Notes under the pieces: generated by a model
Told to the model about the DNA's origin: nothing
The model's database searches: none
The model's input: only the letters and a program-made list of their open reading frames with translations
Shown here: positions 36,488 to 47,014 of the stretch, one piece after another
How positions within the stretch are numbered: the stretch's first letter is position 1
Layout: each line of letters opens with the position of its first letter
Translations under genes and position numbers: made by a program
Assembly: GCF_963576545.1 (NCBI RefSeq)
Contig: NC_083636.1
Location: 9,240,856 to 9,304,855 of the forward strand
Direction: 5' to 3'
From: Limanda limanda
Taxonomy: Eukaryota > Chordata > Actinopteri > Pleuronectiformes > Pleuronectidae
Length of the DNA: 64,000 bases

Positions 36488-36524
36488 AGGGCCATACTGC
36501 CATTATATCTGGCGGTATGGCTCT
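36488..36524. repeat. Near-perfect hairpin, about 14-base arms
   Basis: The arm agggccatactgcc faces ggcggtatggctct across a 9-base loop. The two imperfect positions are compatible with G-U pairing in RNA. Intronic. Confidence 0.75.
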
Positions 36525-39146
36525 GTTCTGGGACCTCCTAGTTCTTCCACATGCATATACATGGAAAGCCTAAGATAGGGAGACTACACCTCCCTACCTT
36601 TCAATGAACCTCGGCACAGAACAGAGCAGCATCAATGACAATACATGACTTTGATTAAGTCAGATTCAGTATGAAAAGGAGGAGCTGGGGTGAAGGTGGA
36701 TTGCAAAGTGGCATGCATTGAAAAATGGAGTAGGCAGCTAAAGCATCTTAAATAGGAAGCGCATTATAAGCTTTGCCATTTGAATGCATAGAAGGGGAGC
36801 TGCCAGCTGATGTGGGCAATCAGGTGATGCACTGGATTGCGGCTGAGCTCGACTTCCTGACCTGCCTGAACTAAATCTATGATACATTTTTGAGAATAAT
36901 TCATTCAATAAAACATGGATCTTGCTGGATAAAAAACTGGAATATTTAGACGTCTGATGTCTATGAGTGTGTGGAAATTGCAGTGGTTTGAGTGAATTTG
37001 AAGATTCTTTTGTATCTTGGCAGTGGCACCAAACTCTTCTGAGCACAATGGTTCTGTATTCTATCCTGGTTGGGACATCTTAGGTTAAGGGAGGAGAGAG
37101 AACAGTTAGTAACCTTACAAAGTCTGTGTGGGGTCAAAATCAATTCTGCACACTGACTGCAGCAAAGTCCTACAGCCACACTGGTTTGTTATGCTCGGCA
37201 GGGACAATGCCTCAAAGTGGGTGTAGAAAGAGAAGCCGTACAAGACAAAGATGCCTAATTGGGCTGAAAAGGATGTTAAATTGCAGCACAGCAGGAGTCC
37301 TTTACGCTTATTGTCAGCATGCTGTCGGCTGTCAGTGAGGCCTTCTGGTGAGGGGGGGGGGGCGGCATTTATAGCATGAAAAGATGCAGATGATGATGGA
37401 AGATAAGGGAAATAGAAAGGCTCGTGGGGAAAAAGTGAAAAGGTAACATGGGGTAATATGGAAATGCACTGCAAAGGCAAAAACTAACTGTAAATACAAC
37501 ATGGGGATCAATTCACCAATGAAGATGACTAGTTTATATAGAATGTGTAAATGATCATGTAAATGTATGGTCACACCAGCCTTTAAATTCTGAGATAAAA
37601 TTGGTTAATTTCATTGATTCCTAATGATCTGTGGATTCCCTTGAAGAGGTGAAGTGGATCTGCACATGTTTGTGTGGGTATAACTTGACAATTGACTGGC
37701 TGCTAACAAGCTTTCACCACTCAGAGTTTTTTCCCCCCTTCTGGAATTATTCCTTGTTGACTGATATGATGTGCAGTCCTAAGAATGAAATGCCCGGGGG
37801 AGAGAACGGCCGCGTACAGAAAAATATAGACTTGGAAAGCTCTGAACTTCAGACAGTTGCATTGCCTTTAAAATAAAGAGCCTATTCTCTCCAAACAAAT
37901 TCAGGAGACATGTCAGCACTCAATAGTTACAAACTTACAACAAATACATCGTGTACATTTGTGTGCACCTGCCAGCCCTCCCGGATATAATAATTGGGAA
38001 AACTCTGTCTGTCTTTTGACTCTGCTGTCTGACTGAGATACTTTTAAGTACACATGATTAATGACACTGTATGAGTTTTATAATGCAATGTAATATAATA
38101 GCCCAAAAAGTTATGGTTTCAATTTTTTTTCAAATTTTGATCTGTTATTTATATCTGAGACAGATGTTTGAGAGCAGCAGCAGTGGTTGCTGTTCGCTTA
38201 GCTCCAGTCTCTTTGGCCAAATTTGGACTGTCTAGTTTGAATCACTGACAGCAGTGAGTGCTAAACTCCAGTCCATGCGGCAAAATACTTCAGGGACAGC
38301 ACTGTGGATGACAGATGGTCCATCCACTTTTTCCCTTCCCTCTGTGTTTACGTTTCGCTCATCGAGTGGGCTGCCTGTGTCTTTACAGTTTCAGTTTTGG
38401 TTCCCATCCTCATAGCCATCACCCACTATCTGCCCCGCAATGACACCCGCAGCAGTTTTAACTTGCTAAATATGTGGGATTAAAGTAATGCTCACGCTTG
38501 AAGGAGCCATTGCTGAATCTGGCAGAGCTGACTGTGCACAACAGAGAAGATAGTACGGAGAGGGGGAGAAGGGGTAAAGGATTAAGCCTTGTTTAATGGG
38601 ATTCCTAGCTCTCTCTCTCTCTCCGAGCACAAAGGCATCCCAGAGACTTTGGCGGTTCCTCCTGGATTACCTCTGCTGTCGTGAGAAAAAAAATCAGCAC
38701 TGCCGGGCAGATTTACCCAATTCTTTTACCTCTGATGGCTCTAACGTCAGGGAACCATGCAACAACTGCATGCATCAAAACAGCACCGGTTGAATGAGAG
38801 CAAGGGCATGAGTTCATGAAAACCGCCAATGTCTGGATTCTCACAAAAAAGAAACCCAGACAGTTAAATAATAGGCTTCTGCAAGCAGCAGGCACTGGAT
38901 TCTAATTTATTCAGTAATGACTGTGAAGAGATGTGGAGGCGCGAGCAAGATGCACAGTGGGGAGCACCAGCTGATCACTGGGAGGACTCCAGGATTTCAG
39001 TGGGATGCGAATGAGTGACTGTAAGCATGTGTGTCTGAGTGTATAAGGTATGATTTTTGGAATAAATATACATACATATCTGGGGGAATAAACAACAGCC
39101 TTGCTATGTGGTTTGTTTCCTATGGATGGTAGGTCACACGTCTCAC

Positions 39147-40269
39147 CTGTACATGAACGGAGCCACTGTGGCAGTGTTGGGATGGTTGTGCTGCTGCTGC
39201 TGAGGAAGCTGAACTACTCCGTTCCCTCCCAGCGCTCCTCCACCCCCTCCTCCGCCTGCCAGAATCCCACTGGACCCAGACAGGGCTGAGGTGCTGGTGG
39301 AGGAGGTCATGCTGGTCCGTTTTCCTTCTGGGCCCCCAACGCTGGAACGCTGTATGTAGAAACTCCCACCCTGCCCTCCTTTAGTCAGCCTGCCGCGCTC
39401 TCCGTCTCCCCCCCGCATGTTGCCGCTGCTGTTTAACGCGGCCTGACTTTGGGTCTGGGACTGACCCTGAGGCTTTGCCGTTGTGGATGAGGGAACTTTA
39501 AGTCCTGCCTTCGGGATGCCACTAGAAGCGCCACCTTCTTTCTTCCCTGATGATGGCTTGCCTCCCTTGGGGATGAGGCTGGCAATTTTGGAGGACTTCT
39601 TGCTGGAGTCCGCAAATGACTCACGGTCATCTTTGAGTGGAGAGCTATCCTTGGAAGATTTCCCGGACTTGCTTTTGTCCTCCTTGTCTTTGGACGAGGC
39701 CACCGATCTACTGCCATTGGCAGAAGCTTTTGAATATGAGGAGGAGGAGGAAGAAGAGGAAGTCTTACTAGATGCAGTGAGGGACGGTGCAGGGGTCTTG
39801 GTGGGCATTTGCTTGGCCGTAGCACTGCTACTGCCGCTGCTGCACACTGACCCCGGGGGCGTCAGTCCATCCTCACCATACTCCGACAGGTCATCCTCCT
39901 CCTGCAGAGCCATCTCTGCCATACAAGGTGATGCTCGCGATCTAGGGTTTATCAGGCGGAACTTCTCGAGCATGGACCTCTGTGGTCCACCGCTGACAGT
40001 GGACCCAACTTTTGATCCATCGCTTCCATGTAATGAAAGTCCCTCTGTGGCCTGAGGTGAAGGGGTGGTGGAGGGTGAGTGTGTGGGGCTTGCCAGCATG
40101 GACGAAGTGGCGCTGTGCTTGAGGTTCATGGATTTGCTGCGCCAGGTCTTGCCAGCGGTGGGTGATGGGATGGCAGAGGCCAGCTGCTGCCCACTGAGGC
40201 TGGTGGGAACCGTCCCGCCATCACCGCTCCCGTTCATCCCGCTGGGCACTTGGATTCCCCTCACAGCTT
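39147..40269 (-). CDS. nav3: nav3 large internal exon, Ser/Lys-rich with SxIP motifs
   Basis: A 1123-base exon, acceptor 'cgctggttcag' above 40269 and donor 'gtgagacgtg' at 39146. It adds 373 whole codons between a split Glu and a split Arg codon. Family blocks in order: SAIPSPTAGKTWRSKSMNLK, SATSSML, SMLEKFRLINPR, KKSSKIASLIPKGGK, SGIPKAGLKVP, then VQLPQQQQHNHPNTATVAPF. These are collinear with NAV3. Three S-x-I-P sequences are present: SAIP (40166-40177), SLIP (39569-39580) and SGIP (39512-39523). Such motifs bind EB1-type microtubule-end proteins in basic, disordered contexts like this one. Low-complexity tracts include eight serines in a row after KTS, a Gly7 run and Gln4. The open frame extends upstream through the acceptor, so an ATG there is not a true start. 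The plus-strand 190-codon ORF over this exon is antisense noise. Confidence 0.97.
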
Positions 40270-41689
40270 CTGAACCAGCGTAGAAGAAACAAACAGACAA
40301 ACAGAAAGACAGAGAGAATTCATTAAAGAGGTTCTAATTAAATCAAAACACCCAATACAATACAGCTGTTAAATCTTCCTAAATGTATCTTCCTATTCAA
40401 ATAAATGAACCACTTATGCAGTTTGTAAATATGAATTATCTGAGGTTTACTATAATTACTGCAATTAGAATTGAATCTGAGAGATCGTTTGGAAACTTTT
40501 TACATATAGTAATACTAACTGACACTAATACAAGTTTTCCAAGCAACCCAAAATATTGGAGCAAACATTCAGTCTGCCTGATTTTTATTAGGAGTGAGAG
40601 ATATAATTTTCAGAAGTCACATTTCAATGCTCTGCTGACTTCCTCTATAGTTTTACACACACTGAGCTCCAACATCAGGCAAGCCTCCAGAGGATTTCAG
40701 TGTTGTGTACAGTTAACAATGTATTTCTCTATTCCCGGAATCAGGTTGGGGTTAAAGAAAAGATTTCACCGTTACTGCTTCACCGGTGTCTCAGAGGCGT
40801 TGGTGCTCTACCTTCCTATCCTGACTTCAAACCCCTCGACAGACATATAGAGTCCTGTCATGTTTGCAGGTGGATAACAGTGGATATAAGGAAGAGGCCC
40901 TCAAGTTGTAGCCGTGGCAACTAAATAAATCATACCAACTATATTAAGATGGAAGAAAAATGTACATGCAAGAGTACTAGCAAGAGAGAAGTGAGCTTTC
41001 CAATTGAGGAAAAGTGAACAAAGCAATCTCAACAAAAAAAAAAAATGGTTGTAGAAATTGATGCCTATCTGATTCAGGGATTTCTCCCTTTATGTTTGTT
41101 CTACATTGGCAGAAAATTGCAGCTTAAAATGGAAACGCTCTTTGAGGGACGCACTTCAAAACCAAGATGGCTTCAAGGTTTCCTGCTATTAACCTCGAAG
41201 CTGCTGAAAATACCTGGACGACATGTCATCTGCCGTGGTGAATGAGAATGTACGTGGTGTACTGCACTGGGTGGATTTTAGATTAGATTTGTCATTTAAT
41301 AGTACCTATTATAAAAGTATGTTTATTTTAAACGGTGATGAAGCACTATGGTGAAATTCCACAGGGCTATATGAATTCCATATAAGAATATGAATCACAA
41401 ATATATGAATGAAAATAAGCCAATAGATGATTCAAAGCTTTTCACACTGGTACAGTAACAGATCAAACACCTTCATGCTTCATAATCCCCTAATCAATGA
41501 TCTAATATATAATTGCCAAAAGCTGTTCAAGTATTATGTAATCATTTCTTTTAACTGATTTAACAATATGTGGGTGTCTATCTATGTATATATGTTACAC
41601 ATTTTGTTATGCAACAATCGCCCTAAAATTATAGATTGCTTCTTGTTCTTACTGGTGTTTGGTATGATATGTTATGGTTTTGAGATAAG

Positions 41690-41745
41690 ATATGATAAGA
41701 TAAAATAATGTCTTATTGGTCCCACAATGGGGACATTTGAATATA
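41690..41745 (+). repeat. Possible dispersed-repeat fragment
   Basis: The stretch 'gataagatatgataagataa' followed by 'tcttattggtcccacaatgg' and 'ggacattt' resembles a widespread fish repeat end of the form 'tctttattagtcccgcagtg gggaaattt'. It is short and assigned from pattern memory only. Confidence 0.4.
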
Positions 41746-43743
41746 ATGGACTTGCTTGCTTACTCACCTCCCTATACCCGCCTGGCAGTGACCATAAGCC
41801 TGTTTATTTCATCAATCGTTCCTCTCTGCTACATTTGCTGCCAGGTCTGTCGTCTACATTTGGCTTGCTATAAATCTCACACTTTTACTTTCTAAATAAG
41901 CTGGTTTGCCTCCACAAAAATTCTGCTCAGCGTTGACCTTTACACACCTCACACCTCACATTTACTGCTTGATTGATACAGAGTTGATCAGCAAGACTCT
42001 TTCCCTCCGTCTACTTCTCTCTATCAACCTCACACATAGGTATAGCATTCGCTTCATAAACCACGAGAGGAACACGATGCAACATAAGACGTGCAGGCAG
42101 AAATAACTCCTCTTCTGTGCGCGACTTTGAGAGGCTGATAAATAGCGGGAAAAAGATGAATTTGAGCTGGGGCGGGAACAGAGAGGGAGGAGATGCAGTG
42201 GCAGCATGGAATTATGCACCATTAGACCGACGGCCTGTCTGGCTGTCAGTCAGCACAGTGAGTCGGGTGCAGCTGACTGTGAGTCACCTCAATTTAAATC
42301 CGCTTCAGGCTGGCGAAGGGGCGCCGAGACACTTTAACCAACTTTCACTCCCAAAAACGTTCTGTAAACCCTTAAATCTTCCCTCAGTGCTCCCTCTCAG
42401 CTGTGGAGTGAAAAGTGCAATCTGTCAGGCTATGACAATAATATGTTAAGATTTTTCTTCACATGGCCTTGTGTAAAAAGGAATCTGGCACCAGGTGGCA
42501 AGTGTCCAATAATAGCCAGAGCATTTATTTACCTCCATAGATTTTCATTCCATACATGCAACTGTTATTTTTGTGACACTGCTGCTAATTTTTTATTGTT
42601 ACATTTATGTCTGTGCCTGGCCAATCAGCAGAAAGCTACTGCTGCTAGTGGGGATGGCAATCTGATGAATGAATATATTGTTCAGACATTAAATCAGTAA
42701 ACAGTCTAAAGCCAACTGGCCACTGAAAGATATTAGTCAACAGTTTTGAGAACAAAGCATCAGCACATCAACTGACTAAAACCCACATATGTAGATTCAT
42801 ACAGTGTCTACATTTTTGCAGGCATTAATAATATTTAATTCATATATATTGTGTGAATTTAAGAAACGTTTCAGGTGCAGGTCAGATTGTTTTGCACCCA
42901 ACATTTACATACCATTCTCAGCTACTGTTAGCTGTTTGTTATCTGGCACTTTATCAAATTATCATTAAGTATTATTATAAAAGGGTGTCGTGATTATTAG
43001 GTTCTCTCAAAGACAAAAGTGTAACCACTGAAACCTATTATGATCTTCTTAAACTTATATTCTTATTCTACTATGCAGAATTCTGATACCACCTAGGCAG
43101 ACTGATGTGTGTGGTTGTGTGTGTTTATGTGAGACAGTTATAAATGATAAAGGGTGCATGTGGGTGCTCCAAAATGTATCCGTGAGCTGTGTGAAGTATA
43201 TTTGTACTACAGTAGACACTTGTCTGTATGGACATTTGCTGCATATTTAAAAGGGCAGCAAACTGGCTGCCACTTTCCTGTCTTCATGCCATCAGAAAAA
43301 AATCTAAGAAAATAGAAAAGCTGAGATAAAGCTGATCTCCGACGAGCACAGGAAGGCTTAGTCTTAGCCAATACACACCAGGTAAACTAACCAGTCAGCT
43401 TATATATGAAAATGGTAGCTTATATGGTGTGTCTGTGTGTGTCTAGACAGCGATTTGATACCAATATAAATGTGGATGAGAGAGCATCTATTCTTGTGTT
43501 TCCAAATGTGTGTTTGTGTGTGTCCTCTGTATTACCCCTCTACAGTGGCCCTCAGGGCAGTTTATGAATGGGAATGAAAGAGGTTACAGTGATATTCTTT
43601 GTGTGTCTGAGAGTGTGTGTCTGTTTGTTGACCGCTCAATTAACCCCGTCCTTAGAGATCCTCCTCCCTTTTAGCCGCTCCCTTTTCCCCACGCTAGAGG
43701 CTGTTCCACAGTGCCACCACATTCTTCACTGTGTAGTGATTCG

Positions 43744-43761
43744 CTGTTGCCATGGCAACAG
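43744..43761. promoter_or_regulatory. Perfect palindromic RFX/X-box site
   Basis: The 18 bases ctgttgccatggcaacag equal their own reverse complement. The central GTTGCCATGGCAAC is the ideal dimeric RFX recognition motif (GTNRCC, spacer, RGYAAC). RFX factors drive ciliary and many neural genes. The site lies in the intron between exons 46872-47014 and 39147-40269. Binding is inferred from the motif alone. Confidence 0.6.
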
Positions 43762-44270
43762 ACTGTTCTTATAATTTTTTTTTGCCTCAGTGGCCGAGGA
43801 CCCTCGACCCTCTGCTGACAAATCCATACAGAAACACATGTATACATGCTGTTGGCAATCAGATCAGACACATGCGCCCTGAAGCATGATGCTAGGATTT
43901 AATTAAATATGTCTGTGTGACACACACATGCATGCACTAGTATCTACTGGTATGTTAAAAGCTACAGTAAGTATGTTTTACCTGAACTTTTTTCTAATCC
44001 AATCTCTGTTGTTCTTATGGATGTATTTCATCACACTCTAAATTAAACCCTTTTTTGCTCCCAACATCACATTACCATCACAAAGATGATAAATTACATA
44101 TTGTTACCTTGCTAGAGGAAGTCAGGAGTCTCACTTTTACAGTTAGTTACCCATCATCATCTTTAAAAACAAGCAGTGCAAATCCCAAACTTCCTTTAGT
44201 CCACTTCTATTGAAAGACAGAAACTAAGCCTTTTGATGCTTCAGTTTAATTCGGGTGAAGCCAATTAGAT

Positions 44271-44285
44271 TGTTGCATGGCAACA
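44271..44285. promoter_or_regulatory. Second RFX-like inverted half-site pair
   Basis: tgttgcatggcaaca has GTTGC and GCAAC half-sites three bases apart, and is immediately followed by an ATGCAAA octamer-like element at about 44292-44298. It lies about 0.5 kb from the perfect palindrome at 43744. Confidence 0.4.
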
Positions 44286-46871
44286 AGAATTATGCAAAGG
44301 TCCGGGTGCCCTTTTGGCTCTTCTTCTCTCTGGTTAGAGCTTCAGTATGTGACAGCTGAGACACAAAACAACACTAATGTGATCATTTCCCCCCCGTGGG
44401 GATGCACATGCCCACATATAAAGTTATAGAAAAGAACAAACAAACATACATAGGAAGCCCCCTATAACCAGCTGGCATCTGTCACCATTAGAGGTGCAAC
44501 ACAACTCTACTCAATATATCTGTATCTATTCATGTCACAAAAATACCTGTATTTGTGTTTATATTTTAAACCAGATGAAAGGCCTTCAAATAGAGCAGCC
44601 ATATATATAATATAATTATAATATACCTAAACTAATAAAGCCATTAAAAATTTGATTCCACAAAAAGGAGGAAACATGAATTAATTGGATTTCCCATACT
44701 AAATGAGGTCCAGATGACTGTGAAGTTTTTTACGTGTTTATCATTGAAAGTGTGAAGGCTGTAATAAATAAAATGGACCATAATAGTTCACTGAGCCATA
44801 CTGCATTATAAGAATATTTTGCGTGCAGTGTGAGGAAGTTCAGTTTAACTTCTGAAGGGTCTTTGAAACAAATCTGAGAAACCCCTGTTGGACAATTTGC
44901 CCGAGCAACTTCTTAACTATAGTCGTTCGAGTCATGCAACAATGCGGTTATACTTCACTGCACAACAAATGTACTTACTGCATGAAAAATTTAATGTACA
45001 TTTCTTCCATCACAGGCCTGAATACTGAACTACGATACATTAAATAGGTGTTTGAGGATTATCTTCCTGTTTAGATAATAATGAATTAGTGTGTGCTTAT
45101 ATCCCTGTCTACTCACTATGAGCTGCTCATTACACAATAACACAACCTTTATGATGAGTCATACTACTGTATGCGATGAAGCAGAACATAAAACAAAAAC
45201 TACAAGGGGAAAATAGAAGCTGTAAATGAAAGATAAAGGATGTAACACCAAATAAGTGGATGACTGGGGAAAATGAAACTACCTGTAAGAAACAGAATAA
45301 CCTCTCATTGATTATAAAAAGGCTTGTGGCTAACACTTCCTGTATCTGTTCCTCTGTCTGCTAACTGCGTTTGCCCAGTAGCTTCTGGCTGAATCGCTGA
45401 CATTTTCACACAATAGATTTTTCAGTTTTTTCCATTTTACTTTTAGACCTTAACATGGTTTTGTTTTCCCTGCAGTGAAGCGCCAACACCTGCTGTCTTA
45501 TCTCTGCAAAGTGAAAGTGATTCTTCTGGCACAGTGTGGAAATGGTCCGGAAAAGCCACTACAATTTCCACAAGAAGAACGAGAAATTCAACTCACTTAA
45601 TAGAGATGCCTAAATATTCAATGGGCAATTATTGTTGAAATACAGGTTGAATGTTATTGAATGACGAAATCATTGAATCGTTTTAACTGGGGAAATATAA
45701 GAGAGGCACAGGCCAGAAAAATAATTACACATGGATGATGTCACTACAAAACCGATGAGCAAAAAATGTTTATTTTGTTGGTACATGTGTGGTGTAAATA
45801 TCAATACCAATGCTGATATCAATAGAAGAACATGTGTACTTATATATGTAAGTGGAAATAGGGAGATCAACAAATATAAGCGGCTCAATCAGTTTAAAGT
45901 TGAATTAAAATTACTCAAATTGTATAGCCAATAGCCATGGGCTGGATTTGTATTTGATTGGCTATTTTTCATTTATTCATTTTAATAGTCTTTATACAGA
46001 TCCTCAATTGTGCCATGTTCTCTTTGATCAAACCTTCCTCTCCTACTCACACACCCAGTGACAATGCACACATAAGGATTCCACAAAAAAAGTTAAAAGC
46101 GAGCAAAAATAAATAAGAATGAATGTTTTTGGTCTGTGTTAAGTCTGAGTGGAAGAATATTTATGATTAGATTCAAGCATATTGTGAAGCAAAGCAAATG
46201 ATGCCCATGAGAATCACCAGGGTTGGTTTTAATTATTAAAATGACTGTGAGGCATTATAAATATTTTTCTATTATAATCAATGTATGAGCCAATACGTCA
46301 TGATAAATCATGTAAAGGAGCCAAAGGGAAAAGCTAATACAAGTGGGTGTATGAGCTACTAAAAACTAAAACTGTTTGGTAATTAAAACATTGTTAGTCA
46401 ATATATTTACACTCCATAATAAAAATGCTTGTTATATACTATTACAACAACTTACTCGTAAGTAATAATCAATTTTGCCTAAAATAAAAATGATTCAAAC
46501 ACTAACTCACAGTGACTGCGAGACTCCTTCTCAAAAACATAATCACTCTCATTAGCCTCATCGTGCTTGACAGAGCAGCTGCCTGAATTTACCCCTTCAG
46601 GTCATCTCTCAAATGGCTGTTGCCATGCTATGAGAAATTTGTCGCCGCCTCCGTTTAATGGCTTCCATTATAAGTCACTTGGAATAAAGACTTGGGCATG
46701 ATTCAGCAGACCGGTTAAGACTGGTGAAGTGCGCTCCTCTGCTCAGCTTTCTGAACCAGTGGTGCCATCAAGTGGCTGGGATGGAGATTGTAAAATAGAC
46801 CATCAGACTCTATCGACTCAAATAAAAAATGCATATATTTCAGATTCTGTAAATATACGTGTGATCCTTAC

Positions 46872-47014
46872 CTCTGTCGTTGCCACTGGCATATTGAAGA
46901 GGCTTGCTCTTGTCAATGCTGTTGAAACTCTGGCTCCGCCGGTTGAGGTTGGATGAGCCAGGGCTCCTGGAGGCCCCGCTGCCCGCAGCAGGTGCCCTGG
47001 AGGGTCCTGGTAAC
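46872..47014 (-). CDS. nav3: nav3 internal exon (LPGPSRAPAAG / NLNRRSQSFNSIDK)
   Basis: A 143-base exon, acceptor 'ccccttgtag' above 47014 and donor 'gtaaggatca' at 46871. It completes the Arg of KKNT-R, reads LPGPSRAPAAGSGASRSPGS, then SNLNRRSQSFNSIDKSKPLQ and YASGNDR, ending in phase 1. Human NAV3 is collinear (LPGPSRVPAAG, SNLNRRSQSFNSIDKNKP, YANGNEK). NAV2 has NNRRSQSFNNYDKSKP at this place, so the FNSIDK form points to NAV3. The segment is basic, serine-rich and presumably disordered. Its next exon in frame is 39147-40269. Confidence 0.96.

Larger units (their letters stand above)
34309..39146 (-). other. nav3: nav3 intron, 4.8 kb
   Basis: Contains a GATG-tailed retroelement end (about 34490-34775) and inverted repeats at 36124-36159 and 36488-36524. 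There is also a poly-G run near 37350-37361 and CA-rich stretches around 35560-35840. Short ORFs on both strands show no family features. Confidence 0.75.
40270..46871 (-). other. nav3: nav3 intron, 6.6 kb
   Basis: Mostly AT-rich intron. Notable contents are a short repeat-like fragment at 41690-41745, the palindromic RFX-type site at 43744-43761, a second RFX-like site at 44271-44285 inside a conserved-looking patch (44220-44350), and another patch at 46500-46720. No coding potential beyond chance ORFs. Confidence 0.75.

Noticed and set aside
39483..40055. 190-codon plus-strand ORF rich in Leu/Glu
   Set aside because: It is the antisense of the well-supported nav3 exon 39147-40269. Its acidic run is the complement of serine codons.
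30947..40300. ATG upstream of the long exon (at 40298-40300) as a start codon
   Set aside because: It lies in the intron before the acceptor. The frame matches the family only after the splice site at 40269, so it is read-through into intron.
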